Shown: positions 31,581-39,324, counted from the first letter of the stretch. The stretch: DNA of 43,503 nt from an uncultured Acidobacteriota bacterium (GCA_902826065.1 CADEDM010000018.1:1-43503); one strand, 5' to 3'. The notes: generated by a model from the letters alone, not told the origin. Translations and numbers: made by a program.

Positions 31581-32285
31581 TCAGCCCGCGGCCAGCAGCT
31601 CGATCATCCGCTGGCCGAACACGGCGCCTTTGCCGGCGTCCTCGTGCTTGAAGTAGACGAAGACGTCGCGGCACGTCGCGGCGAGTTCCTGCGCGGTGCG
31701 CGTCCAGCGCACGATCGCGTCGTCGTCATAGCCTTCGTCGCGCAAACGCAGGTAGGCGAAGTCCGCGGTCTGGATCACGGGCACCGATCGCGTCTCGGTG
31801 TCGGCGATGCACAGCGCGAAGTTGCGGTCGCGCAGCCGCGCGTAGACCTCATCACTCAGCCACGAGTCGTGGCGGAACTCGAACGCCCCCGGCGTGCCCT
31901 CGGGTACGCCCTGCAGGAAGGCATCGAACTTCGCCAGGTCGCACTTCAGGTTCGGCGGGGTCTGGAACAACACGGCGCCGAGCTGCGGCCCGAGCTCGCG
32001 CGCGGTCGAGACGAAGAAGTCGACAGCGTCGCCGACGTCGACCAGGCGTTTGTCGTGGGTGATGCGGCGGTTGGCCTTGAGGGTGAGGCGGAAGGCCGGC
32101 GGCACCTGGCGGGCCCAGCCGGCGACGGCCGTCGCGGTGGGCATCCGGTAGAACGTGGCGTTGATCTCGACCGTGGGAAATCGCGCCGCGTAGAAGGGCA
32201 GCATCTTCGCCGCAGGCAGATCCTGCGGATAGAAGCTGCCCTTCCACTCGGGGTAGTTGTAGCCGGACGTGCCGACGAGAATCAT
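31581..32285 (-). CDS. DUF72 (YecE-like) family protein
   Basis: TIM-barrel-like protein of the DUF72/YecE family, function unknown. The 234-residue product has the family opening ILVGTSGYNYPEWKGSFYPQDLPAAKMLPFYAARFPTVEINATFYR. It continues with FRLTLKANRRITHDKRL, LGAVLFQTPPN, GAFEFRHDSWL, and the C-terminal FVYFKHEDAGKGA, where family members often have FNNH. Length is typical. It lies on the same strand as the RRM gene, 44 bases downstream, so they may share a transcript. Confidence 0.93.
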   Translation of the reverse strand: MILVGTSGYNYPEWKGSFYPQDLPAAKMLPFYAARFPTVEINATFYRMPTATAVAGWARQVPPAFRLTLKANRRITHDKRLVDVGDAVDFFVSTARELGPQLGAVLFQTPPNLKCDLAKFDAFLQGVPEGTPGAFEFRHDSWLSDEVYARLRDRNFALCIADTETRSVPVIQTADFAYLRLRDEGYDDDAIVRWTRTAQELAATCRDVFVYFKHEDAGKGAVFGQRMIELLAAG

Positions 32286-32329
32286 GGTCGGGCCCGGAGG
32301 GACGCGTCGCGCGGACGCGGGGGATGGCG

Positions 32330-32662
32330 CTACCAGCGCGGCTCGCGCCGGCCGCCGCCATCGCGACCGCCGCCGCGGCCCATGCCGCCGCCGCCCCCGA
32401 ATCCGCCGCCCGCCGGCTTCGGACGCGCTTCGTTCACCACGAGCGCCCGGCCGTTCATCTGGAACTCGTGCAGCTGTTCCACAGCCGCCGACGCGCCCTC
32501 GTCGGTCGTCATCTCGACGAACGCGAAGCCGCGCGCCCGGCCCGTGGCCTGGTCGCGCATCACGTGCACGTTGGCGACGGCGCCAGCACGGCTGAACAGC
32601 TCGGTCAGATCTTCGTCGGTCGCGCTGTAGGGAAGGTTGCCCACGTAAAGTCTACGGCCCAT
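32330..32662 (-). CDS. RNA-recognition-motif (RRM) protein, glycine-rich
   Basis: Single-RRM RNA-binding protein of 110 residues, like the cyanobacterial and other bacterial Rbp proteins linked to cold or RNA stability. RNP2 is LYVGNL (residues 5-10) and RNP1 is RGFAFVEM (44-51), both with the aromatic residues that stack on RNA. The RRM ends near residue 80, followed by a Gly/Arg-rich tail (GGGFGGGGGMGRGGGRDGGG), which resembles RGG regions. AGGAG sits 10 bases before the ATG at 32662. A sigma-70-like promoter at 32813-32840 would give a leader of about 145 bases, so expression may be controlled post-transcriptionally (inference). Confidence 0.94.
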   Translation of the reverse strand: MGRRLYVGNLPYSATDEDLTELFSRAGAVANVHVMRDQATGRARGFAFVEMTTDEGASAAVEQLHEFQMNGRALVVNEARPKPAGGGFGGGGGMGRGGGRDGGGRREPRW

Positions 32663-32744
32663 CGGTCACTCGCTCCTGCCGCGCGCCGGTCGTATCAGCC
32701 CGACGCCGCGCGAACGCCGGGACTCCCCCCTCGACCAGCTCACC

Positions 32745-32775
32745 ACGCAGCACGGGGGAAACGACGTTTCGCCGG
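32745..32775 (-). promoter_or_regulatory. palindrome GAAAC-GAC-GTTTC in the RRM leader
   Basis: A perfect 13-base palindrome with a 3-base centre (near 32757-32769 on the plus strand) lies in the predicted 5' leader of the RRM gene. It could form a short hairpin or be a binding site. Position is approximate by a few bases. Function is inference. Confidence 0.35.
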
Positions 32776-32812
32776 CCGGCACAGAGCTCCCTCAGGGACG
32801 TAAAGCCCGCGA

Positions 32813-32840
32813 AGTATAGCAGACCCCGTGTCAAGCTCAA
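32813..32840 (-). promoter_or_regulatory. candidate promoter of the RRM gene
   Basis: On the minus strand TTGAGC (-35, 32835-32840) and TATACT (-10, 32813-32818) are separated by 16 bases. Predicted start of transcription is near 32806. The ATG is at 32662, so the leader is about 145 bases. Confidence 0.5.
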
Positions 32841-32873
32841 GGCCGCCGCCCATGAGCCGTGCAGCGGGCGTGG

Positions 32874-32879
32874 TACATT
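32874..32879 (+). promoter_or_regulatory. candidate -10 element TACATT for the Sco1 gene
   Basis: TACATT ends 7 bases before the ATG at 32887, with no Shine-Dalgarno sequence, fitting a leaderless transcript. Confidence 0.4.
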
Positions 32880-32886
32880 CCCGGCG

Positions 32887-33756
32887 ATGGCGCGAGGCGG
32901 CGTGGTCCTGCTGGCACTGGCGGTCGCGGCCGGGTGCAGCCGGCCGGCGGCGCCCGTGCCGGCCCAGCGGTATCCCATTCGTGGACAACTCCTGGGCGTC
33001 CAGCTCGACACCGGCCAGGTGGTGCTGAAACACGAGGCCGTCGCCGGTTACATGGACGCGATGACGATGCCCTTCACCGTGGCCGACCGCGGCGACGTCC
33101 TGGCACGGCGTCCGGGCGACCTCGTCACCGCGACGCTCGTGGTGGAGCCGACCCGCGCCTACCTCGAAGGACTGATGCTCACGGGCACCGCGCCGCTGCC
33201 AACGGGCGTTGGCGGGTCGCCGGTGGCGGAGGGCGTTCAGGTGCTCGCGCCCGGCGACCCGGTCCCGGTGCTCGCGCTCACCAGCCAGTCGGGGCAGCCG
33301 GCGTCACTCGCCGACTGGACGGGCCAGGCCGGCGTCGTCACCTTCATCTACACGCGGTGTCCGTTGCCCGACTTCTGCCCGCTGATGGATCGCCGCTTCC
33401 AGGAGATCCAGGCGGCGGCCGCCGCCGACACCGAACTCGCCGGGAAGGTGCGGCTGCTGTCGGTCAGCTTCGATCCCGCGTTCGACACGCCCGCGGTGCT
33501 GACCGCGCACGCCGCGCGAGTGGGGGCGAAGCGCGGCTGGACGTTCGCCACCGCGCCGCCGGCCGTCGTCGATCGGTTCGCGGCCGAGTTCGGGGTCAAC
33601 GTGATCCGCGAGAGCGACGGCACCATCACGCACAACCTCCGCACCGCGGTCGTGGGCCCCGACGGCCGCGTCGCCGCCGTGTACTCGGGGAACGAGTGGA
33701 CCGCGCCCGCGATCGTCGCCGACCTGCGCCGCGCGCTCGGCGCCGGTCCGTCATGA
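32887..33756 (+). CDS. Sco1/SenC-family copper-handling lipoprotein with CusF-like N-terminus
   Basis: Envelope protein of the Sco family, which delivers copper to cytochrome oxidase CuA and acts as a thiol-disulfide switch. The 289-residue product has a lipoprotein signal (Cys-17). Residues about 30-105 look like a CusF-type copper-binding small barrel (QVVLKHEAVAGYMDAMTMPFTV). The thioredoxin-like Sco domain (about 118-285) has Cys-158 and Cys-164 in TRCPLPDFCPLMD and the copper His-249 in ITHNLRT. The Cys pair has five residues between, not the usual three. The stop overlaps the next gene's ATG (ATGA). Confidence 0.88.
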   Translation: MARGGVVLLALAVAAGCSRPAAPVPAQRYPIRGQLLGVQLDTGQVVLKHEAVAGYMDAMTMPFTVADRGDVLARRPGDLVTATLVVEPTRAYLEGLMLTGTAPLPTGVGGSPVAEGVQVLAPGDPVPVLALTSQSGQPASLADWTGQAGVVTFIYTRCPLPDFCPLMDRRFQEIQAAAAADTELAGKVRLLSVSFDPAFDTPAVLTAHAARVGAKRGWTFATAPPAVVDRFAAEFGVNVIRESDGTITHNLRTAVVGPDGRVAAVYSGNEWTAPAIVADLRRALGAGPS

Positions 33757-34520
33757 GCGGCCGGCCGCGCACGGCGCGCCGGTCCGGCGTGCCGGCGCGC
33801 CCGCAGCCGCTGCGCGAGGCGCTCGCGCCGCCCACCGTGCCGGCGCCGCGCCGCGCCTTCACGCGCGGCGAACTGGCGCTCGTCGATCGCCTGCGGACGC
33901 CACTCGCGGTGCAGCGCTGGCTCAACGCGCTGCCCTACAACGCCGAGTCGGACGGCGAGACCCTGCGCACGTTCCGCGGCGTGGCCGCGCGCGGCACCGC
34001 GCACTGTCTCGAGGCGGCGCTGTTCGCGGCGGTGCTGCTCGAGCAGCACGGCCATCCGCCGCTGCTCCTCAGCTTCGAGTCGCAGGATCGGCTCGACCAC
34101 GTGATCTACCTCTATCGGGACGCCGGCGGCTGGGGCTCGATCGCGCGCTCGCGCGATCCCGGCCTGCACGGGCGGCTGCCTCGTTTCGCCACGCCGCGCG
34201 CACTGGCGCTGAGCTACGTCGATGCCTACGTCGACTACACCGGCCGGGTGCGCGGCTACGGTGTCGTCCACCTCGGCGGGGCCATGGGCGGTTACGACTG
34301 GCGCTTCGCGAGCGGCAACGTATGGGCGGTGGAACAGCTGCTGATCGACTGGCCCCATCACCGCATCCGCACGTCCGACGCGCGCTACAGGCGCCTCAAG
34401 CGGCGCTACGCCGAGTATCGGGCGCGCTACGGCGAGAAGCCCGTGTACTACACCGGCCGCGACCGATGGGCGCCCCTGCCCGCGCAATACGCGTCGGCGG
34501 TCAGGCGCGACTGGCGCTGA
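33753..34520 (+). CDS. transglutaminase-like hypothetical protein
   Basis: Unassigned 255-residue protein. Residues about 60-135 look like a transglutaminase-like (papain-fold) core: WLNALPYNAESDGETLRTFRGVAARGTAHCLEAALFAAVLLEQHGHPP with a Cys in HCLEAAL. A His follows in QDRLDHVIYLY, then GSIARSRDPGLHGR where the third residue would lie. The C-terminal third is basic and Tyr-rich (RRLKRRYAEYRARYGEKPVYYTGRDRW). There is no signal peptide. The start ATG overlaps the Sco1 stop, so it is coupled. It could be a peptidase or a non-catalytic scaffold. The family is from pattern only. Confidence 0.7.
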   Translation: MSGRPRTARRSGVPARPQPLREALAPPTVPAPRRAFTRGELALVDRLRTPLAVQRWLNALPYNAESDGETLRTFRGVAARGTAHCLEAALFAAVLLEQHGHPPLLLSFESQDRLDHVIYLYRDAGGWGSIARSRDPGLHGRLPRFATPRALALSYVDAYVDYTGRVRGYGVVHLGGAMGGYDWRFASGNVWAVEQLLIDWPHHRIRTSDARYRRLKRRYAEYRARYGEKPVYYTGRDRWAPLPAQYASAVRRDWR

Positions 34521-34523
34521 CCA

Positions 34524-34874
34524 TCAGTCCAGGTCGAAGCCGCGCAGCGGCTTCGTGATCGGCTCCTGCTTCGCCTGCTCGAGCGCTTCTTCGAACCGGC
34601 GCGACAGCGCATCGTCGCGGCCGCGTTCCGATTGCATCGACTGCTCGAAGATCGCCTCGCGCCGCCGCGCCTGCTCCTGCAGGATCCGCTGCGCGTCGTC
34701 GAGCACCGGCGCATGGCCCGATGGCGGCTCCTTGTGCGACACGACGCGGCCGAGGTTGAGATCGACGACCAGCGTGGATCCACAGCACGGACAGGTGACT
34801 TCGCGCTCGCTCTGCAGTGTGGCCATCGCCGCCTCCGGATCGCCGCTCTTGCCGTCGTGCGGCTCGCTGCTCAA
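34524..34874 (-). CDS. small zinc-ribbon hypothetical protein
   Basis: Hypothetical soluble protein of up to 116 residues. It has a Cys-x-Cys-Cys-type knuckle (REVTCPCCGSTLVVDLNLG) and then a predicted long helix (VLDDAQRILQEQARRREAIFEQSMQSERG ... RRFEEALEQAKQEP), ending LRGFDLD. The zinc knuckle lacks a clear second pair, so it may dimerise to make a site. The start is uncertain: TTG at 34874 keeps coding bias, while ATG at 34826 gives 100 residues. No known function. It is convergent with the transglutaminase-like gene and divergent from the EEP nuclease. Confidence 0.7.
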   Translation of the reverse strand: MSSEPHDGKSGDPEAAMATLQSEREVTCPCCGSTLVVDLNLGRVVSHKEPPSGHAPVLDDAQRILQEQARRREAIFEQSMQSERGRDDALSRRFEEALEQAKQEPITKPLRGFDLD

Positions 34875-34894
34875 GAGTAGTAGCGGACCCCACG

Positions 34895-35653
34895 ATGTCG
34901 CAAGACGGGCACGGACCCTCCACCGGACTCCGCCGCACGCGCACGGTGCGCGTCGCGACCTACAACGTGCACCGCTGCCGCGGCATGGACGCGCGCACCT
35001 CGGCGCAGCGCATCGCCTCGGTGATCGCCGGCCTCGACGCCGACGTCGTGGCCCTGCAGGAGGTCGTCGGCGCCAGTGCGCGGCGGCCGGGACAGGCGGC
35101 CGAGCTGGGCGCGGCGCTCGGCATGGGCTGGGTGATGGCGCCGACCCGCCACTACCGGGGCGCGCTGTTCGGCAACGTCGTGCTCACCCGCCTGCCGGTG
35201 CGGCAGCACGTGCAGCACGACCTGTCGTGGAAGACGTGCGAGCCACGCGGCGCCCAGCGCGTCGACATCGCGGTCGACGATCATCAGGTGCTGCACCTCT
35301 ACAACGTCCACTTCGGCACGTCGCTCGGCGAACGGCGTGTCCAGGCGGACAAGGTGGCGACGCTGGTCGACGACGCCCGCACCCACGGGCCCAGCGTCGT
35401 GCTCGGCGACTTCAACGAGTGGGCGCGCGGCCTCGCCACCGACATCCTGTCAGCGCGGCTCGAGAGCGTCGACCTGACGCGGCACCTGCGCCGGCGCCGC
35501 ACCTACCCCGGATTCTTCCCGGTGCTGCACCTCGATCACATCTATTTCCGCGGCGGTGTCGAGGTACTGCACGTGGAGCTGGTGCGCACGCGACAGTCAC
35601 TGATCGCCTCGGACCACCTGCCGCTCGTCGCCGACCTCCGGTTGTCGTTCTGA
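34895..35653 (+). CDS. endonuclease/exonuclease/phosphatase (EEP) family protein
   Basis: EEP-superfamily phosphoesterase of 252 residues, cytoplasmic. Conserved parts are RVATYNVHRCRGMD (Asn-26 region), VVALQEV with the metal Glu, LYNVHFG, VVLGDFNEW, and the C-terminal catalytic SDHLPLVADL. DNase-I-like nuclease, phospholipase or inositol phosphatase roles cannot be told apart. Many such stand-alone proteins are annotated near cardiolipin synthases, but none is here. ATG 34895 is chosen by the family's start. The frame is open further upstream. Confidence 0.88.
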   Translation: MSQDGHGPSTGLRRTRTVRVATYNVHRCRGMDARTSAQRIASVIAGLDADVVALQEVVGASARRPGQAAELGAALGMGWVMAPTRHYRGALFGNVVLTRLPVRQHVQHDLSWKTCEPRGAQRVDIAVDDHQVLHLYNVHFGTSLGERRVQADKVATLVDDARTHGPSVVLGDFNEWARGLATDILSARLESVDLTRHLRRRRTYPGFFPVLHLDHIYFRGGVEVLHVELVRTRQSLIASDHLPLVADLRLSF

Positions 35654-35708
35654 CGGCGCCGCCGACGATTCCCGCCAGGCGCCGGCCGCACGTGCGGCAT
35701 CATGCTGC

Positions 35709-36527
35709 ATGACCTTTCCGGTGATCGATCACCGCCTGGCGGTGCGGCTCGAGCGGGCCGAAGGCATGGCCAACGCGCGGTTCGTCGAGGCCCGCGCCGC
35801 GGTGGATCCGGCCCGCGGCGCCGAGTGGCGGGACATCGACGGTATCTGGGCGATGTTCGATGGCGTGGGCTCGCCGCTCACGCAGACCTTCGGTCTCGGC
35901 ATCGCGCGGCCGGCGACCGCGGAGGCGCTCGAGGCGGTCGAGGCGTTCTACCGCGAGCGCGGCTCACCCGTGGACCAGGAGATCAGTCCGCTGGCGCTCG
36001 ACGACCCGCTGCCGCTGCTGGTCGGCCGCGGCTACGCGCCGATCGAGCTGACCGACGTCATGGTGCGCCTCATCGGGCCTGACGACGCGGCGTCGCCGCT
36101 CGACGGCATGCCGGTGGATCGCATCGACCGCGGTGACGCCGACGCGTGGGCCGACGCCGCCGCCGACGGCTGGAGCGAGACGCCGGCCGTCGTGCCGTTC
36201 GTGCGCGAGCTCGGCGCGGTGTATCCGCGCACCGCCGGCGCGCACTGCTTCGCGGCGCGTGCCGACGGCACCATCGCCGGCGCCGGGGTGTTGTGCCTGC
36301 ACGATGGGATGGCGCTGCTCGGCGGCGCCAGCACCCGCCCGGCCTTCCGGCGTCGTGGCGCCCAGACGGCGCTGTTCGCCGCGCGCCTGCGAGCCGCGCA
36401 CGCCGCCGGGTGCGACCTGGCCATGGTCTGCGCCCGCCCTGGCAGTGACTCGCACCGCAACGCCGAGCGGCGCGGTTTCCGGGTCGCCTACACGCGCATC
36501 AAGTGGCAGCGCGGTGCGGCCGCCTAG
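35709..36527 (+). CDS. GNAT-family acetyltransferase, long N-terminal part
   Basis: Acetyltransferase of 272 residues. The C-terminal half (about 135-270) is a GNAT domain with AVYPRTAGAHCFAARADGTIAGAGVLCLHDGMALLGGAS and the acetyl-CoA loop FRRRGAQTALFAARLRAA, then SDSHRNAERRGFRVAYTRIKW. The first 130 residues look like a second, degenerate GNAT half (ATAEALEAVEAFYRERGSPVDQEISPLA ... GYAPIELTDVMVR), as in tandem GNAT proteins. Substrate unknown. Its stop overlaps that of the convergent membrane gene by 4 bases. Confidence 0.85.
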   Translation: MTFPVIDHRLAVRLERAEGMANARFVEARAAVDPARGAEWRDIDGIWAMFDGVGSPLTQTFGLGIARPATAEALEAVEAFYRERGSPVDQEISPLALDDPLPLLVGRGYAPIELTDVMVRLIGPDDAASPLDGMPVDRIDRGDADAWADAAADGWSETPAVVPFVRELGAVYPRTAGAHCFAARADGTIAGAGVLCLHDGMALLGGASTRPAFRRRGAQTALFAARLRAAHAAGCDLAMVCARPGSDSHRNAERRGFRVAYTRIKWQRGAAA

Positions 36528-36919
36528 TCCGGCTCGGTGACGGCGTACGCGGCGCGCTCGAACGGGTTGTCGAGATAGGCGTCGTCGCCGCGCAGCCACA
36601 CGATCGCGCTGGCCGCCAGATAGGCGGGGACGAACGCGATGCCCCAGCGCTCGCACTGCGCGACGTGCACGCGCTCGTGCGCCCGCGTCTCGTCGAGCGC
36701 GGCGCGGTCGCGCCCGAGCACGACATGGCCGAGCGTCATGGCGACGATCCCGCGACGGACCGGCAGGCGATCGAAGACCCGGGCGAGTCCCGGCCCCTCG
36801 GCCTCGATGACGCCGGCGACGACGCGCCAGCTGGCGCCGCTGACGGCCACGACCGCCAGGCCGATCGCCGTCGTGGGCGCGGCCCAGGCATACGCGCAGA
36901 AACGCGCGGCGCGCGTCAT
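36524..36919 (-). CDS. membrane protein with HExxH motif
   Basis: Hypothetical 131-residue protein. It has a membrane helix near residues 12-28 (APTTAIGLAVVAVSG), then a helical middle, then DETRAHERVHVAQCERWGIAFVPAYLAASAIVW with HERVH fitting the zinc-peptidase HExxH, and a final DDAYLDNPFERAAYAV. The family with this pattern is widespread but uncharacterised as I recall. The ATG at 36919 was chosen because the membrane helix follows directly. The open frame runs to 36994. The motif alone does not prove peptidase activity. Confidence 0.7.
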   Translation of the reverse strand: MTRAARFCAYAWAAPTTAIGLAVVAVSGASWRVVAGVIEAEGPGLARVFDRLPVRRGIVAMTLGHVVLGRDRAALDETRAHERVHVAQCERWGIAFVPAYLAASAIVWLRGDDAYLDNPFERAAYAVTEPD

Positions 36920-37004
36920 CGCAGAGTCGAGCAGGGACAGGAACGGGAAGGGAGGACGTGACGAGGAGGGCGGGCCGGGCACGCCCCGAGCCATGGCGTG
37001 AGCG

Positions 37005-37226
37005 CTAGCTCTCTTCCTCGTAGCCTTCTTCGATCGGCAGCGGACGCGTCGCCGGGCGCAGCGCCTCGCGGTGATCGTAGATGGGCACGTCGCGCACGTG
37101 CATCGAGTTCGAGCACGCCGGCGACTTGGTCTCGACCACGACGGTGACCGGACTGCTGCCGGAGCCGTCGCGGAACGCGAGACGGCAGCCGCAGGCGAGA
37201 CGCGCGTGAGTGAAGCCCTTCAGCAT
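37005..37226 (-). CDS. hypothetical protein, 73 aa
   Basis: Not recognised. A 73-residue protein with consistent codon bias, starting MLKGFTHARLACGCRLAFRDG. A CxC near residues 12-14 and a further Cys near 38 could bind metal. It ends in an acidic EEGYEEES. There is no signal or membrane segment. It lies between the HExxH gene and the TlpA gene, all minus strand, with gaps of about 85 and 32 bases. A TATGAT hexamer about 12 bases before its ATG may be a -10 element. Confidence 0.7.
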   Translation of the reverse strand: MLKGFTHARLACGCRLAFRDGSGSSPVTVVVETKSPACSNSMHVRDVPIYDHREALRPATRPLPIEEGYEEES

Positions 37227-37258
37227 CGAACTGTCGGCATCATACTACACGCCCTTCC

Positions 37259-37903
37259 TCAGAGCAGGGCTTTGATCTCACGCTCGAACTGCGCCTTCGG
37301 TGCAATACCGAGATGCCGCCTGCACACCTTGCCGTCGCGGCTGATCACGAACGACGCGGGAATGCCGTAGATCGGGCCGTAGGCGTCCTGGATGTCGTCG
37401 TGCCCCAGGCCCAGCACGATCGGGTAGTTCACCTTGTATTGATCGGCGAACGCCTTGGCCTTGTCGGCGGGATCGTCGACCGACAGGCCGACGACCACGA
37501 GGTCCTTCTTGTACTGCTCCTGGAGCTCGACGAAGCCGGGAATCTCGGCCTTGCATGGGCCACACCACGTCGCCCAGAAATTCAGCAGCACCACTTTGCC
37601 GCGGTAGGCGCTGAGCTTGACGTTCGAGCCGTCGAGCGACGGCAGGGTGAAATCGGTGGCTGGCTTCGCGTTCGCCAGGCACGCGGCGTCGCCGGCGGCC
37701 GCCTGCGCGGGGAGTTCGGCGGCATGCGCCGCCACCGGCTCGATCATCGGCGCCGAGATCGGCTCACCGGCCAGATCCTCGTGCCCGCCGAGCGTGAACG
37801 GAATGCTCAGGCCGAGCAGCGCGATGACCGTGGCCACGATGGCCACCGTACGCACGGACGACGCAGTGGACGTGGGTGGTGGCACAGGCTCCATATCCGT
37901 CAT
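37259..37903 (-). CDS. TlpA/ResA-like membrane-anchored thioredoxin
   Basis: Periplasmic thiol-disulfide oxidoreductase tethered by one N-terminal helix (residues about 19-36). The 214-residue product has the AhpC/TlpA core from about 82, with the redox motif WCGPC (Trp-113 to Cys-117) in LLNFWATWCGPCKAEIPGF and the cis-Pro in YGIPASFVISRDG. It probably reduces cytochrome-c apoprotein or other envelope thiols. Its ATG overlaps the anti-sigma stop (ATGA), so it is the third gene of a sigma/anti-sigma operon. A redox-linked signal for that sigma is plausible but inferred. Confidence 0.92.
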   Translation of the reverse strand: MTDMEPVPPPTSTASSVRTVAIVATVIALLGLSIPFTLGGHEDLAGEPISAPMIEPVAAHAAELPAQAAAGDAACLANAKPATDFTLPSLDGSNVKLSAYRGKVVLLNFWATWCGPCKAEIPGFVELQEQYKKDLVVVGLSVDDPADKAKAFADQYKVNYPIVLGLGHDDIQDAYGPIYGIPASFVISRDGKVCRRHLGIAPKAQFEREIKALL

Positions 37904-38655
37904 TCTGCCCCAAGACCGAGGGCCTGGGCTACCTGCGGAACACCCGACGGCGCGACGACCACGAAGGTGCGGTCGCCGCGGGCGATGACGTCGGCGTGAC
38001 GGCCGAAGGCATCGAGGGCGCCGTCGCGGTGGCGGCCGGACAGCACGAACAGCGACACCTCGCCGCCGTCGACACGGTAGAGCGCGTGCGCCACCCACCC
38101 CTGTCCGTAGAGACACTGCCGCACACTGACGAGCTTGGCGCGGCCGTCGCCGGAGGGCGTGGGCAGCGTCACGTCCATCCCGAAGTCGTCGTGGAAGTGT
38201 GCCTGGCCGTCCGCCGGGGTGAGGCCATCGGCGCGGTCGTCGCCGTCGATGACGAAGCACTTGAGATGGTCGAGCGTGAGTTGCGCCGCGAGCAGCACCG
38301 ACGACTGCCCCGTCGCCCACACCGCACCGCCACTGACGGCAAGCAACACGCCGGCCGCGGCTGCGACGGCCGTCCACCGCAGGCGCGCCGTATCTGCGAT
38401 CGCCGTCTGGGCCACGCGGCGCACGTCGGTTGACAGGCCCTCGGGCGCCGGGTCGACCAGGCTGCGCCGGCGGCTCACCAGCAGGACCCGCACCTCGCGC
38501 TGCGCGACGGCCAGCGCCCGGCACGCCGGGCAGGTGGCCAGGTGCGCGTCGACCTCGGCGCGGGCGGCCGGGCCGGCGTCGCCGTCCACGTACGGGGGCA
38601 GCAGCGCCTCCGTCTGGCGACACTCCGGTCGCACGGGCTGGAAGGGCACGGTCAT
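37900..38655 (-). CDS. zinc-finger anti-sigma factor, membrane-anchored
   Basis: Anti-sigma factor of 251 residues. The zinc finger H-x3-C-x2-C is at His-38, Cys-42 and Cys-45 (AHLATCPAC), a membrane helix is near 92-112 (WTAVAAAAGVLLAVSGGAVWA), and an outer domain of about 135 residues follows. That domain includes HLKCFVID, GQAHFHDDFG and SVRQCLYGQGWVAHALYRVDGGEVSLFVLSG, with two Cys (about 135 and 176) that could sense thiol state. ATGA overlaps join it to the sigma gene upstream and to the TlpA gene downstream, giving a coupled three-gene operon. Confidence 0.9.
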   Translation of the reverse strand: MTVPFQPVRPECRQTEALLPPYVDGDAGPAARAEVDAHLATCPACRALAVAQREVRVLLVSRRRSLVDPAPEGLSTDVRRVAQTAIADTARLRWTAVAAAAGVLLAVSGGAVWATGQSSVLLAAQLTLDHLKCFVIDGDDRADGLTPADGQAHFHDDFGMDVTLPTPSGDGRAKLVSVRQCLYGQGWVAHALYRVDGGEVSLFVLSGRHRDGALDAFGRHADVIARGDRTFVVVAPSGVPQVAQALGLGAE

Positions 38656-39242
38656 CGTGTCCCCGCCGTGCCGGTGCCCGGCGCCGGCGTCTCGCCGGCG
38701 CGCGTGGTCAGGGCGGCGTGCAACAGCTTCCGGCCGCGCGAGATGCGGGACATCACCGTGCCGATTGGCACGTCGAGCGCGTCGGCGATCTCCTGGTACG
38801 ACAGGTCCTCGACGTCGCGCAGCCACACCGCGGCGCGGAACACGTCGGGCAACGCGTCCACCGCGGCCTTCACGTCGGCGTTGGCCACCGACTGCAGCAG
38901 GGCCGACTCGGGCGTGGACGCGTCGACTACCCCCGGCCGGCCGGCATCGACCGCAGCGTCGACGGTCGCGCTGTCGAACGCGACGCGCGCGCGGGCCGCG
39001 TCGCGGCGCCGGTTGCGCCAGGTGTTGTGGAGGATGGTGTAGAGCCAGGCCTTGAGATTGGTGCCGGGCTGGAAGCGATCGCGGGCACGAATCGCCTTGA
39101 GATACGTGTCCTGGACGAGATCGCGCGCGGCATCGCCGTCGCGGGTCAGCCGCACGGCGGTGCCGTAGAGCCCATTCATCAGTGCGAGTGCGTCGTCCAT
39201 GAATCCGGTGACGCCGTCGGCGGACGGCCTACGCGTGAACAC
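38652..39242 (-). CDS. ECF-type RNA polymerase sigma factor
   Basis: Group 4 sigma factor. From the GTG at 39242 it has 196 residues, from the ATG at 39200 it has 182. Region 2 has LYGTAVRLTRDGDAARDLVQDTYLKAIRARDRFQPGTNLKAWLYTILHNTWRN, and region 4 has LPDVFRAAVWLRDVEDLSYQEIADALDVPIGTVMSRISRGRKLL. The stretch FMDDALALMNGLYG seems part of the domain, so I prefer the longer form. GAGG lies 4-5 bases before that GTG. Its stop overlaps the anti-sigma ATG. A TATACT hexamer (39325-39330) is a candidate promoter element. Confidence 0.88.
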   Translation of the reverse strand: MFTRRPSADGVTGFMDDALALMNGLYGTAVRLTRDGDAARDLVQDTYLKAIRARDRFQPGTNLKAWLYTILHNTWRNRRRDAARARVAFDSATVDAAVDAGRPGVVDASTPESALLQSVANADVKAAVDALPDVFRAAVWLRDVEDLSYQEIADALDVPIGTVMSRISRGRKLLHAALTTRAGETPAPGTGTAGTR

Positions 39243-39324
39243 GAGGCCTCGTCGGGGCGATCGTGGAAGGGAACCCCACGCGATGGCGGTGTATTCCCGG
39301 CATGAAACGGTCCGACGCGTCTCC

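Noticed and set aside
32829..32834. TTGACA-like hexamer (minus strand) upstream of the RRM gene as a -35 box
   Set aside because: It is only 10 bases from the TATACT, too close for a sigma-70 promoter. The TTGAGC with 16-base spacing fits better.
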